Shown in pieces: positions 33,266-46,607 of a DNA stretch of 64,000 nucleotides (positions are counted from its first letter, which is position 1; every line of letters begins with the position of its first letter). Source of the stretch: Paramacrobiotus metropolitanus. Taxonomy: Eukaryota > Tardigrada > Eutardigrada > Parachela > Macrobiotidae. The notes beneath the pieces are model-generated. The model was not told where the DNA came from. It saw only the letters and a program-made list of their open reading frames with translations, and searched no databases. Location: positions 62,001 to 126,000 of the forward strand of contig NW_026570285.1 in assembly GCF_019649055.1 (NCBI RefSeq), written 5' to 3'. The translations under genes were made by a program, and so were the position numbers.

Positions 33266-34024
33266 AGGGTTGAAATCATGATTTCATGCATTTCATATTT
33301 CTTGTTTCATTTCGTGATCATACGGACCCTTGCGTGAAGTGTGAAAAGGAAATGAAAATTAATGTGAAATGAAAGAAATCTTGAAATTGTGAAATCGTTT
33401 GAAATACGACGATACCGCATGAAATTAACGTGTTTCATAAGATTTTGTGTAAAACATTTTAAAATCTGGCGCAGATTTGACTGCTTTTGGTGTAAATGCG
33501 ACGTAGCCATCGGCATTAGAGAGTAAGTACGATTAACTGTTTTTAGTGCGATGCGCAGATGGCAACACAACACTGGTACTTACAAGTTAGCAATTTAGCA
33601 GATCTTACTTACTTCGCTTCCTGCCTATGAGACTTGGTATGCCTAATTTTATGCCCTTATGGCAAGTAGGAAAATAAATCTTTTTGGAGCGGTACCCCTA
33701 ATGCAATCAATGCAGAATCTCTAAAGATACGATAAAACCAAAAGCATCAGGTTTCAGCTCTTACTTGCCGGTTTTGCGGTTGACCATATTTTGTACTCTC
33801 GGACCGTTTTTTGTGAGTGGTGATAACCATACTTTCATTTCTGAAAGATATTTTGGAGAAACAAGTATTTGAAACAGCGGGAAAAGTTATTAAAGTGTTA
33901 TAATTATTATTATTAAAATAATTATTTTTTTTAAAGAATTCTAATTCACGTTTCATTTCATTTCTTTTCGTTTCATTTCATTTCCTTTCAAAAATGGGTT
34001 TAAACCTCATGAATTTCAACCCTA
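33266..34024. mobile_element. Non-autonomous transposon with 9-bp flanking direct repeat
   Basis: Ends AGGGTTGAAATCATGA and TCATGAATTTCAACCCT are inverted repeats, flanked by TTCTATAAT at 33257-33265 and 34025-34033. Subterminal GAAATGAAATG-type runs occur at both ends in opposite orientation. No transposase frame is seen in 759 bases. The 8-9 bp target duplication suggests a hAT-like element. Confidence 0.75.
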
Positions 34025-34345
34025 TTCTATAATACGTTTTATTCGCTAGCGTTAGCAACATAGTCGCTCTGAGATGCAAGACTGCACGTTAAAATAGATG
34101 CAGATAACCGAAATGCTAAATCCGGCAAGCAGCCGATGAAGCGCTGAAAGATCAGTTGACTGTAATATGGTACATACTACATAGTACATAGCACATACTA
34201 CAAGTAGTGATAGAATTAGCCTCCGCAGCTCCAGTGCATTTTAACGATGTTCCATATGAATCACAGCATTTGTTTCTCATAGTCAATCGCATTTTGAACG
34301 AAGCGAAACTGCGAAACGGCACGGGCACCATGTACCTGCAGGATT

Positions 34346-35448
34346 ATGGGCGTGGCCCCTCCTCTATGGGGTATCCCCGTCACTGATTTTCCGCCGGACA
34401 CTGAGATCATTCGAGCCCCAGAAGGTGGCACTCTGCTCATTCCCTGCAACAACAGCCACAACACCAACAAGCAGGTGCGTATGGGGCATTATATAGACTT
34501 TCAATATCGACCAGTTTGTTTTGTTTTTGATTCAAGATTCAGGGCGCATTTACAAAGCGTCTTGCCGGAAGGTCTAATAAGTGATGACGGCAGCTTAATT
34601 CCGCAGTAATTCGACATGCCGCAACTTCATTAAGAAGAGAGTAATTTATAGAAATTTTACCTACTAGAAGCTTATTTAGCGTAGTCTTCGAGTCCAAAAC
34701 CGGCTTGGTCTGTTGCATCTTGTCGTTAAACTCAAGCTTATTTGCAAACATTATCGATATTTTACAGGTGTCCCACATTGCGATTCCGCCGGCATTCACA
34801 TACAACGGAATTCTGGTCGCTGTTCCCGCGGACGGCATAAACAAGGAACCGCACAATGAAGTGAATTATTGCTGCAACTGTACGAAAGAATTCATTGCCG
34901 CCACTGCCGGGAACCGTCAGATACCACGCCGGTGGCTTGTGCCCGAGTACGATTTGGTAACTGGTGCGTTTTCCATCGCGTTAGAGAACTTCTCCTACGT
35001 CTACACCGGTCTGTACGAGTGCTTGCATTCCAACGGCAGCCAGCTCGTTGTGACGCATCGCTATTGGGTCAGCGCGACCCTCTTCCGCCACAACGTTTTT
35101 AATCCGCCCATGAAGAGCGTCACCGTGCATTACGGCCATCCAGCGGCAATGGTCTGCCCGGTGCGCTTCAATTTTCTCCCCGGGTACCTCATGACCCGCT
35201 TTTTGTGGCGTAAGGGAAGCCTGCTCTTACTGGCCCAGTCAGTCCCGGAGATGAAGGGTAAAGTCACTTCGCCGTTTGGTTTTAAGGGAGAATTTAAGCT
35301 CGGTGTGAGTGAACCCTGTCTGTGCAATGCGACGATGAGTTTCTACAGCGTTACATACGAAGACGCCGGTCTTTACGAGTGCTGGTTTCGCATTAACGAT
35401 CGTCTGGACGAATGGATTGCGCAAGAAGCTTACTTGCACGTGATTTGA
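34346..35448 (+). CDS. Ig-superfamily protein with two Ig domains
   Basis: Exons 34346-34474 (donor CAG/GTGCGT) and 34768-35448 (acceptor TTTTACAG) join in phase 0 to 269 residues. Domain 1 runs from APEGGTLLIPC to NFSYVYTGLYEC; domain 2 from GHPAAMVC, with the core Trp in RFLWRKGS, to VTYEDAGLYECWF. These are the two half-cystines and the Y-x-C strand-F motif of Ig folds. Several extra cysteines (NYCCNC, EPCLCN) suggest additional disulphides. There is no signal peptide at this ATG and no membrane segment before the stop, so an upstream exon is likely missing from my model. Role: extracellular recognition or adhesion, inferred from fold only. Confidence 0.75.
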
Positions 35449-36748
35449 GCCGCCAACATGGATAAGCAAGCGGTTTGGCAGCGGCGTACTGGCTTTTTCT
35501 GGGCAGTTTTATTTTTTTACTCTGGAATAATCTGGGATATTTGTTAGAACTGTGTTTTTTTCTTCTCACGAATACGCAGAGCTTTATTTTTCAAAAAATG
35601 TGATAGAACGCGCTTCGGTTGATGATATTTCAGCTACCTTCCATTGACTTTTTCCTGTATGAAATGTATTACGCCGTACCGATCTACATAGCTCGTGTAT
35701 CGTCCTAATACATGATAATGTGAAAAAAATCCATTTTAAACAAATTCGTCAAAAATTTTGCTTGTGGAGTGGTATCTGTACTGTACTTTCATAGTTTCTT
35801 GGATGAATCCACGCTTGAATAATGTGACTGTGGCTGTACAAGTACAGCCTGCTGCCTGCACCGATTGATATTAGTATTCAAGTAACGCGTTCATTGCAGT
35901 CTCACATAATTAACAAAGTAAACAAAATACACAGTCTGGACGTCTGGGTTGTACAGCTAATGCGGCAGTCACAATTGGGGGAGAATGTACAGAAACTGGG
36001 GAAAATGTGCGGACGCCGATCATGATTCGGTGTCTCTCGTGCAATAGTCGAATCATACGGTATGATCCTCGATTACTCGCTCGAATCATACCGTATGATC
36101 CAAGAAACCCGGCTCCGCATTATCACAGTGATAACGGGAATTCGGGATAGTACTGGGATATGCCGAATGATACTGTAACTTGGTATAGAGGTAATAGGTG
36201 TAATTCAGAATTCGTATACAAGATACGGTCACACCGTCATGCCTAATGGCAGAAATATAAACTGAAGTACCGAGTACGCACTGTTTACAGAAATGCTATA
36301 ATTACCTGCTCTTCAGCGACGCAGCCGGCTAATATAAACTGTGTTAAATCAGCTGACAGCCTGACGTTGTTGCCGCATCGATATGATATTCCGAAATGTT
36401 TGTGTAAACACTAAACACCGGCAGAATCAAAAATAAAATTCAATGGATCAGTTTGATGCGGAAAGTGTGTTCATCTGACACTTCCAGTTTGGACCTGCAA
36501 TTAAATAATATTATAGAGATGGGCTAACTACATTAGTCGACTAATTAACGGTTAACTTCGGTTGACCTGGTTAAAAGCAGAAACAAAGTTGAAAGTTCAG
36601 CAGAATTTGGCGAATAAACAAACAGCCAGAAGATTTTTAGCAAAATAACTTTTCAATTGAATCAATTTTACTTACTAAAATTGCTAGGTCATGGAATCTG
36701 CGTAATATAGTACTGTACTGTACAATATCGATATACGATTACCGATAC
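35449..36748. other. Intergenic; contains a direct repeat of a palindromic 21-mer
   Basis: TCGAATCATACGGTATGATCC at 36051-36071 recurs as TCGAATCATACCGTATGATCC near 36083-36103; each unit is itself near-palindromic. Otherwise nothing recognised. Confidence 0.5.
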
Positions 36749-37191
36749 GAGGACAGGCTTAGTATTCGTGAATCGTGATCACCTAAGGGAGCGTTTCCAA
36801 ATTACGTCACCTAAAAAATGGCCATTTTTCACCCCTCCCTCCCTATTGTCACGAAAAACGCGCTCAAATCCCCTTTTTTCACGTACTCCCCCTTTCGTTT
36901 TTTACACCTGTCATAAATTTTTAAGACCCCCAGACCCGGTGACGTAATTTGGAAATGCTCCCTAAAACACTAGCGAGAATTCGCGATCAAAGCGTGCCCC
37001 GGTTGTGCAGAACAGTCAGTCACCAGCCAGCCACCAGGAGAAGGCAGTCCAGTCCAATGGCTGTGTGGAGTGTCACTGGACTGCCTTCGCTTGGTGGCTG
37101 GCTGGTGACTGACTGTTCTGCACAACCCGGGCACGGTGATCGCGTATTCTCGCTAGTTTTTTAGGTGATCACGAATACTAAGCCTGTCCTC
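36749..37191. mobile_element. Long palindromic foldback element
   Basis: GAGGACAGGCTTAGTATTCG at the left end and its complement at the right end. Pairing continues through GATCACCTAA, AACTAGCGAGAAT and CAGTCAGTCACCAGCCAGCC to a centre near 37065. The left arm is interrupted by a second element (36787-36962). Confidence 0.85.
36787..36962. mobile_element. PIF/Harbinger-like MITE nested in the foldback element
   Basis: 176 bases with ends GGGAGCGTTTCCAAATTACG and CGTAATTTGGAAATGCTCCC, flanked by TAA at 36784-36786 and 36963-36965. The three-base TWA target and GGG-start are typical of PIF/Harbinger. Removing it restores the pairing of the outer palindrome. Confidence 0.85.
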
Positions 37192-40100
37192 TTACATTAT
37201 TATGGCGATTTTATGGTAACATTAAGCTAAGAGATGAAAACAAGGGGGGTAGTTTACAAACAAGGAGGATAGTTTACGCAGCCTTTCAGAGAATGGGAAT
37301 GCTTCGGCTCTAGATTCGGCGCATTGACATAGATCCATTTCTTCAGCTCGAAAAATAATTTATTATCATACAACCACACTTACTACCGGCACTCTTAACA
37401 GTGTTTACGTGAAACCGCAAAACTGTGTGTCGGGTGAGTGACTATCGAAAACCGGCATGTGATACACAAGTGTGCATGTCGGTTCATTCAAATCACTAGT
37501 TCGGCTCATTGTTGAAACGTATAAAAATGAGGCCCATATATCTGTGACGCATGCAGAAAAAAACTGAACTTTAAACTTCGAGAGGTATCGAATAGGAGCA
37601 CGCCATTGATGCCTCACATATTTGCATCGAGCGGGCTATTCTGAAAGCGCCAAAGCCCACTGCCATTTACCGTTTAAAGTGCAGTCTTTGCATCTTGAGA
37701 ATAATTTGAAATAATATTACCGTGAAAAGTTATCGGTCACAGTTCAATCTATCATGAGTATTTACTAAGCTCGTAGCCTGCTTTAAGTTATTAGATGCGC
37801 CGTTCGCCAGTTAATTAGCCAATGTTGGTACTAATTAATTACTTAATTAGTGATTTATTTTTACATTTAGTACGAGTAGTAAAAACTAAAACTTCATCAG
37901 GTCAGAAACTGCACGCACACGCAACTGCTGCAAAACGCTGCGACAATCTTCTTAATGAGTAATTATTAATTATAGTAATTACCTTAATCAGTTCGCTTGG
38001 ACGTACGCAAGGTAAACATCAACATCTAATCATTAAATTAATATCATTGTTAATATCATTGTTAACTACTATAGATATTAAGCAAGAATTATTAATTAAT
38101 ATAGGAGTAATTAGTAAAATACTAAAATTACTGTACTAATTAGTAACATTGTTGGCTACTGTTATCATAATTATTGTCGTATTGCGGAGCCTAGGTGTAC
38201 AACACCGTACTTCCTGCACTGTAAAGCGCGGCGCTCAAATGAGCTTATACGATAAATATCCACAATTGGCGACTTTGGCTGGAAAAGCTACTCTCGAGTA
38301 GCTTTTCTAAAAGCGATTTATGCATCTATTGGGGCGTGATCATCAACGCGCATAAATTCATCATCGCAATACGGACCAGTTATGACCCATTATCTTATCT
38401 CGGGTTTAGTCAACTTGAGCACCATATGCACGATGTGCAGGAATGTCGCAATGTGCAGGTCTAAACTGAACGCCACTACTTTCACGCCGACTGATAACGC
38501 CTGGGAAATAACATCCTTATCTAAAACAGCACGAAAACTGTCTTGATAGAACATACCGGTATTTCTTTCAGAAGCCACAAAAACTGATATCAGCTGACAA
38601 ACATTTGTCGACAAAGAGCTTCTCCAGTACTTAAATTCCCGCTCTGTAAACAGTCAAAATATGCAGGTTTTGCATATAGTATTATTTCATTGTTTCCACT
38701 GTAAAGAGGCGCAAACTCCATGCATCTTTAGTTTTACTGTGAAAAATAAATAAGATTATCGTTCCAGGTTCAGTACACTTTTTCTAACGGGTGGCATGAC
38801 CGTGCAGTGGTGAATCAGCTGTAACATTAATTATTGCAGACAAATGAGAGATCCACAAAAGACCTCAGTTTGCCACCTTGCACCTAAAACTGCATGGCGC
38901 TGAATTGTTTGAATCAACGACGATTGCTAAAGGTGGTTGAACAAAAAACTAGTGCGTTGCCGTTTGCAGATTCGGTGTTACAAACGTTACTACAAAGTTT
39001 AATTATTACACCGATTATTCCTTTACGGAAAGCATTGGCACAGATTCCTGTTCTACAAGTTAATATTAGAAAGGTCATGTATTAGTATGCATATGAAGCT
39101 ATGCTGTAATTAAAACTTTAAAAGTGCAACTTTCCATTTGCGTGTACGTGCAGCTATACTGTACGTTGTGACCCTGTATAATTTGTGCCCCTTGAAAATT
39201 AGGATTTTATTCTTATGAGGTAGTTTAATGAAGTATTTATTCGTAATAAGTGACTAGAAAATGATAAAATTCGTCCTTGAAATGAGCATGTCGAAGCTTT
39301 TTCGGACCCTTTTTCATATTATGATTCCCGGCTTGGGCACGAGAGACAGGGTATCCTCAGTTCCTAACATAGTTGCACATGACAAATACTTGACAAAAAT
39401 TACTAATGACTACTGTTGTTGTACACAACACTGTACTGTGTACATGATCGCGAGATTAACATAAAATTAGCAACTTAGTCTTCTAATGTGGAACAACGCA
39501 CGAAATTCCATAACTCTAGTGTCCGGTACGCAGATCCATAGTGTCGAAGTGTGGGGAATGCGAAAAACGTCGAATTAAGTATAATTATGCATAAACCGCA
39601 AATTACGTGGCTTTTGTTCATACTTTCTAGCACTCTAGCCAGAAGCGTAACGATAATACTGTATATTTTGTTGTTCATTTTCCCGTATAGTAGTGGCAGC
39701 ACACTCAACTAAAATCATTACTAATTAGATAGTAGATACTACTATTAAATTATCAACCTTCGCTTAGTTATGCACACAACATTGCTATTTACATGCAGCG
39801 GTTAAGAGAAGACATTGTTATCATATTTTTATTATTGCAAGCGCGCACGTACGCGTACTTTATTGATGCGTAAACAGCATCTCATCAGTATGTCACAAAT
39901 TCACACAGTCGCGCCGCAACGGCTGCGAAGTGCGAATTCCATGCGCTTTTCCATTGACCGCGGGAAATTTGTCAGGTACTGTCCTTAATTTTTTAGTCGA
40001 ACGCAATCTTCATACCGCGCTGCACCACTAAATCTGGTTTGACTGCCTTAGTTAATCTGACTTGCTTTCCTTGAAAGTCCTTCCTAATAATACGAGTATT

Positions 40101-41012
40101 ATAATTACCGGCAGACGGCAGCTAACGTATAAAAGACTACCGTAACTTATTAGGATAACTAACTACATCCAGCTCAATTCAGTCTTTAAGTTTTGAATGG
40201 GTGGTGCAACGCTGCAGGCCTGCAGCCTTATCTTATTACAGATACTGGTACTTCTACAGTTCTACTGTATTTATCTCTTTGCTTTGAGATGTAGTGTTCA
40301 TGCTGGTAACACTTTTATCGAGCATGTTGGCATATTGTTGTGGCATGTCATTTTTAGAAGTTAGAACTTCCTAAGGCGTACGGCTTCAAACAACCCAGAC
40401 GCGGCGAATCACGCATAGTACAATACAAGCCAGTTACATATTGAGCATGTAAAGATACAGGTTGTGTGCAGTAAGCGCGAAGTTAGCGCTTGAACAATTA
40501 GCCCTGCATTACAATTGTCGCAATGGCAAACTTGTCCGCGGTTACCTTTGTCCCTTTCTATACTGTACTGTACAGTTCGCCCCTAATCCGCTAAGCGATT
40601 GTAATAATTTTTATTAATTTTGGCATGCATCAGCCATGCCACATGGTTGTACCGTAACGCTGCTGCCACTAGCGCATGAGCAGTAGTGTGACGTGCCGCA
40701 CTAAGGTGCATGGATTTCGAAATGTTGCTGTTATGAATGATCAATTCCCATCCGATTACGTAACTAGGATCAATGCCATAAGGTCACGCCTGGCGCGCTG
40801 CTGGATCCATGTAGAGGCTTTTGATGCAGTTTGTTTCTCTTAATGATTACCTGTACGAGGAGGAGCTACCTTGGCCCGATCAAAGGCATATGCACGACCA
40901 TTAACCGATCACTGTTTCCATGTGCGTGCAGCACGGCTAACCGCCCCGCGGTGGCAGATTGCAAGCACCAGGGCGTAAACGTCAGTTTTAAACATCCATT
41001 AAGAAATCCAAC
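37192..41012. other. AT-rich intergenic stretch
   Basis: No convincing gene. Low-complexity TAATTA-type runs at about 37790-38170 and 39710-39790. Short frames (for example 38390-38614 minus and 38894-39085 plus) lack any supporting motif. Confidence 0.4.
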
Positions 41013-42928
41013 TTATCCAGTTAAAGCGTTCCTTTCTTCAGTGTCTCTAAAATAAATTTCATATGCGAAAAAGGTAGGCATAAGTTTTATTTTTCCCAGT
41101 TTTATTATTACGAATTTAAGACCCATTAAGTAATGCCTGAACTTTTTGCATGCAAATACTATCGCAAATAATTCTTTTTCTGACACTGAGTAATTTACTT
41201 GGTGTTGGTCTAACATACGCGATGCAAAACACACGACATGCCATCCGTCGCTATGTTTTTGTTCCAGTATTGCCCCGACTCCTATGTCGGAAGCATCTGT
41301 CTTCAGCTGCGTCTCCAGCTTATAATCAAAAGGTTTCAATACTGGTACGCTCATAAGAACTGTTTTCAAATAATCATACGATTGTTGCTGCTCTACTCCC
41401 CATATGAATGGTTCGTCTTTACGAGTTAATTTTAATAATGGTTGAGCATACGTAGAGAAATTCTCTATGAAACCACGATAATACGTTAATGCACCAATAA
41501 ACGATCTGACGGCTTTAACGCTATCTGGTACTGGTAGTTTCGCGATTGCATCAACTTTACTCTTATCTGGCTTTAGTCCGTCTTTACTGATTAAGTATCC
41601 AAAAATTTAATTTCTTCATACGCAATCTCACATTTCTTAGGAGACACTGTAAATCCTGCCTTTGCAACTGCAGCTAATACGCTATCTAATAATTCTATAT
41701 GTTCGTCAAATGTTGCTCCGCCTATAAGAATATCGTCTACGTAACATACGACACCCTTCCACTTTAAATGTGAAAGTATGCTGTCGATTGCTTTTTGAAA
41801 AGTAGCAGTTGCTCCCGCTAAACCAAAAGGCATACGTAGGAATTCGAATTGACCGTCTTGGGTTACGAATGAGCACTTTCTAATATCACGCTCTGCCATA
41901 CGAATTTGCCAAAATCCGCTATTGAAGTCTAGACTAGTAAAGTACTTTGAGTTTCCAAAGCTATTTACGGCATCCTCTACGTTTGGCAACGGCCACTCCG
42001 ATTTATGATATATTTTATTTAATTCTCTAAAATCAATGCATAATCTTGGTACTGCATTCGGATCTGCATTTTTAACTAGTACGACAGGAAAACTCCATGG
42101 TGAAGTTGATTTGCGAATTACACCATTATTTTCCATTTCATCTACCTGCTGCTTAATAATCATACGTTGCGCATAGGAAGTACGATACGGTAGTTTCTTA
42201 ATTGGCGGATGATCGCCTGTTTCGATCTCATGCGTTACTTCTGAACATTCGCCTAATTTACGATTCTCACAGGGGAATACTGCATGATGCTTTACGAATA
42301 AATTAACCAGACGTTTACGCTGATCGTTGGTTAATTTAGGGTTAAATTTCATCTCACTAATCTGATCATATACGTCGACTTTAACACTGTACTCATCCTC
42401 CTCTATGACAGCTGTAGTAGTACTAAATACATCTTGCACTGCAACGGAACCTTCTTCCATAATTTTTGCCATGCCAATCATTAGGCCTTTACGCAAACGT
42501 ACTGTACGATCAGAAAAATTAGTGATTAATATTGCAGTTTTGCCTTCCACTGCCTGCACTATACTGTTACCAACCGATACGTGGTGATTAAATAGTAAGG
42601 TACTTTCTGGGGAAACTCGCATCTGTCCCGTATACTGATCCGGTATTTCTATTTCTAGCAACAAGCCTGTTTTTGGTTTAATACTAGTGTTACGACTTAA
42701 CTTAATCCGAGTACGATTCCAACAATATTCTTTATTCGCATCGTTTACGCTGTTAACTGGTTCACTGATTACCTCCGCCTCACTACGTACTTCCTCAGTA
42801 CTTCGTACTTCACACTGCACTGATTTGTCCGTACAGACTATTGTCTGCACGGCTGTGGGATTATCCGGTACTATGGTACTAGTACTCTGTAGTTCTTCTT
42901 CTTCAATTTTATCCCGCATACGTTGCAC
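41013..42928 (-). pseudogene. pol fragment: reverse transcriptase and partial RNase H
   Basis: 42928-41591 encodes a linker and reverse transcriptase with PRLCIDFRELNKI, YFTSLDFNSGFWQI, EFLRMPFGLAGA and the catalytic CYVDDILI box. A frameshift in a T run at about 41590 passes to a second frame (41589-41013) with the connection region and RNase H-like DASDIGVGAILEQ and NYSVSEKELFAIVFACKKFR. RNase H lacks its last third, and integrase is missing. Confidence 0.85.
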
Positions 42929-43460
42929 ATTGGCTTGCTCTCGTTATGTAATTAAAATTACTTTTTATATCCTGTACATCTGATACTGCTTCTGTAGTAG
43001 CGATCTTCGTATTTCTTATGCAGAAATTCTGTACGTTTATTCGCAATTTCAAATTTGAATGCATAATTCTCCGCAGTTACATACTTAATACGATTGCTGC
43101 TATAATACTGCTCTATTATGCACTCTACATTCTCTGCTTTCGACCTAGTATCTGTATCGATACTTGCGATTAACTTCGAAATTTCACGTACGGACTCATA
43201 CGCTTCGAATGATATGTATCCTTTCTGCGTGTTAATTATTACGCCTTCGTTTTATAAAATCATTCCCAGTGGCAGAATTCTTGAGGTGCTGTACTCAACA
43301 ACCAGAATTCTTGCTTAAATCTATGTTGACCCATACGTATTTCGCATTCAGTATAGCACGGCTTACTTTCTTTTACGTCACTGCTAATAGTAGTAAATCT
43401 CAGCTGCTGCCCTTCCGGTGCTTCAATACGTTGCAATTTTAAATCTAACATCATGGATAA
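42929..43460 (-). pseudogene. Protease-region remnant of the gypsy-like element
   Basis: Broken frames between gag and reverse transcriptase: 43454-43260 (LKLQRIEAPEGQQLRF, CEIRMGQHRF), then a frame with YISFEAYESVREISKLI. The position suits an aspartic protease, but no DTG/DSG triad was seen. Confidence 0.45.
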
Positions 43461-43637
43461 CTCATTATGCTAGTACTTGCAGTATCTATAGGGTGCTTCT
43501 ATTTCCTGTCCGTTTATAATCACTTACCTTCGCTGGTTTGCATGATGCCGGTCCACCGTGTACATTGGCACTCAGCTCACTACGTTTCAGCGGTACGGTC
43601 CCACTCAGTGACACAATACGGTCTACAGGCTTTCTGT

Positions 43638-45610
43638 TTACGCGGCCATACGGACCCCGTTTACGTATGGCGACAGTCTTTTCCCTCTTCTGATGCCCAA
43701 AATTATCGTTCTGATTTCCTTTTCTACTTCATCTTCATACGCACGCTGCAGCTCACGCTTTTTATCCTCTGGACACTTCGGTAAAATTGACTCGAGATCT
43801 CTACGGCTCTTAATAAACGGACACATACAAAACCCATGCCGATAATCAAAGCACTTAGGACAGAAGTACAATCCATTATTTAATCTGTACGATGAGAAAT
43901 CAATTTCATTACGACTGAATTTCCACTGCGTAATAGGCAAATCACGTTGTCCAGGGCTACGAGAACGGGAAAATCTACGATTGTCACTGCGTTCTCTGTT
44001 ACGATTCCTATCACGGTCACGACTTCCACTACGATCACGCGAGAAATCTCGGCGATATCGGTCACCGCGATCACGACTGCCACTACGTCCTCGCTCATCC
44101 CGGTTCCATTTTTCATTTCTGCCACGATTCTCATACGTACGTGAATCGCGATTGCCATAACGAAAATCATTACGAGTATCACGGTTATTATTATAACGAT
44201 TATCAGTACGGATATCTGATTTGCATACGTATTCCTGCTATTACTATATCGGTTATTACTGTACTGATTGCTACGGAAATCATTACGATCGCGAGATCCA
44301 CTACGTTCCCGAAAAGATCTAAATTTGTCAAAGATCTACTTCGGTCTCGTCTGTATTCATACGCATTAACTGCTTGTGCCGTACTCACTTGCATAGTTTC
44401 TTTCGTTTCCGACTGGTCAATACGTGCCAGGTTACTTAAAACTCTACGCATTTCCGGAATTGTGTTCACTTTCGCTACCCTGCTAGGAGCTTACGATACT
44501 CGACATTACTGTCAATAGCTCTACGTATTTCAGCAATCTTATCCTCTTCCGCCATATTCGGATTAATTTCCTGCATTAGGTCTAACATCTCATCAAAAAA
44601 TTCCTCTACATTTTCACCAGGCTTTAAGGTTTTCTGTGCCAGCTCCATACGCTTTACTTGCTTATAATCGTCCGGCAGATATCGCATACACATAATTTCT
44701 TTCCACTCTGCATACGATTTTCTGCTGTTTGCCGACCACATACTTTCAAAGAATTTGCGCGGACCTTCTTCTAAATACGAAAGCAACATACTGATACGCT
44801 TTGCCGACGACCAGTTCAAATTATCTGCTACGCGGTCAAACTGCTGAAAGAATGCTTTAATACTGTGGTTCGACTTGTTTTTAAATTTTTCGATCGTATG
44901 TTCTTTTGTTACATTTCTGATGTTATTATTTATGACATACGAATTCAATGCCGAAATTAACGAATTAATATCTGTACTTGTTACGTTTTGCGAACTTGCA
45001 ATATTTCTGTCGGTTTGGTTACGTTCAGTATTAACCGGCTCATACTTAATCTCATTATCAGTTGTCTTCACATCAACTTCAGTTTCTTCGTCTTCTACGT
45101 TAATAGTTCTATTCCTCAAATGCATATTTTTCTTGTCAACTCATTCACGATTCCGTAGTTCATTAACGTTTTCCGCAATTTCCGCATCTTTAAACTTTAA
45201 CAATTTCGATACAACTTCTAGATTTTCCGCTGATAAGTTGCTTTTCAAATAAGTCACTGTACGATCAATTTCTGACTGTGTGACTTGCTCTGTGCGCTCA
45301 CTTTCCGAGACATTCTCTACATTCTCTATCCTTTACCTCTACGCCAATAATCCGATTCCTTAATGTCTGCAGTTGTTTTTAGATCTTCATACGAAATTCC
45401 AGTCTGAATTACGGTAATTGGCAATATGCTCTGCAGCTTCATTATTATTCATCGTTACTTTAATACTGCATTAATTCTACTGGCAATTTCGTTAACTTTC
45501 GCCCGTTTCACTTGAGTCAACAACTCTACGATCTGTCTGCGCTCTGCTTCCAGTTCCTCATCTTTTGTTCTATCAGCGCTGCCTCGCGCTGTCGGTTCAG
45601 TGGTCGACAT
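43638..45610 (-). pseudogene. gag of the gypsy-like element
   Basis: Starts at an ATG at 45610 (MSTTEPTARGSADRTKDEEL, a charged coiled-coil-like segment), with stops, then TYLKSNLSAENLEVVSKLL. A longer open frame, 45125-44475, has FFQQFDRVADNLNW, SYLEEGPRKFFESMW and RYLPDDYKQVKRMELAQKT (capsid-like). It continues through an Arg/Ser/Asp-rich stretch to a Cys cluster (YFCPKCFDYRHGFCMC). Confidence 0.7.
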
Positions 45611-46607
45611 GCCGGCGCACGCTTATCAAACTTTACGATCTTAAGCTTACATGCAAATTTTGCACGTCTAGGCACGTTTCGGAAAATCCTCATGAGAAAC
45701 GAAAATTCTGCCCTTCTACAAAACTTTCATAAAATACAGCAGTTCTCAAAATTTTCAGATGGATTTCATACGAATTCAAACCAGAAATTTTCATAAACTT
45801 CATACGACTGCATCAGAAGTAAACCATAGGAGTATGGACACACACAGATACTGCACTACGTTAAAACGTCAGTCCTCAATACGAGTAAAATGTCTCTCCA
45901 ATGCGTAGGTTTTTCACACATAAAATCTGCCTCAAAACCTCACAATCTTTACGATTATAACTTAGGGATAATGGTGCTTACCCTTACGTGTCCGCTCCTG
46001 CTCTCTCCACCACTTGTAATCCGACCACGAGATTCTGTACGCTATGGCTTCCGGATCCGAGGTACTCTTGATGCTCTGATGCACTTCGCTCTACGTCCGC
46101 TATTCCAGCTCGCATACGCTTCGCACCACGATTCTGCACTACTTTCCTGTTCTTCTACATTAGGAGCTGATGGGGCTCTTTGCGATCCCTTGAGTCAGGA
46201 AGCGCATACAACGGAAGCCTGACGGTGAGCTCCCGTTTACTGTGGGTTGGCTACACGCCGCGCCACGACGCTAAACAGACCGATGTTGGTGGTTTAATCT
46301 CAAAACAACATCAGCTCACAGCAATCAGGATAGATCTTACTGTTCTCTCTGGATGAAGGGAAATGTGAGGATGAGAAACGACAGGTCAAAACGAACGATC
46401 GATCGACAGGTTGCCCATGGACCAATTTATTAGAATTCAGGAAGTTATTCCATCACCGACTGATCAGCGTCCAATTTCATCATCTCACATCACACCGTTA
46501 AACACCGTAAAACACTAGCCAGCTGTGACTCATCAATCTCAAACAGACTGACCAATCAAATAAAGTTTTAATTGTTTGAATTTAACAACAGTCGCTATAG
46601 TATTCGT
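45611..46607. other. Flank of the retroelement, possible 5' untranslated/LTR region
   Basis: Lies upstream of gag on the minus strand and shares its unusual density of TACG up to about 46190. No matching LTR was found on the other side. Confidence 0.35.

Larger units (their letters stand above)
41013..45610 (-). mobile_element. Degenerate Ty3/gypsy-type LTR retrotransposon (gag and partial pol)
   Basis: Gag, protease-region, reverse transcriptase and partial RNase H reading frames follow in order on the minus strand. The integrase half of pol is absent: the RNase H reading runs out near 41060 and no integrase zinc-finger or catalytic motif follows. I could not find a pair of LTRs. Multiple frameshifts and stops mark it as inactive. 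Confidence 0.85.

Noticed and set aside
38390-39085. Two short frames (38390-38614 minus, 38894-39085 plus)
   Set aside because: No start context, splice support, domain or duplication evidence.
43880-44182. Val/Ile-rich minus-strand frame
   Set aside because: Alternate frame of the Arg/Ser/Asp-rich gag region.
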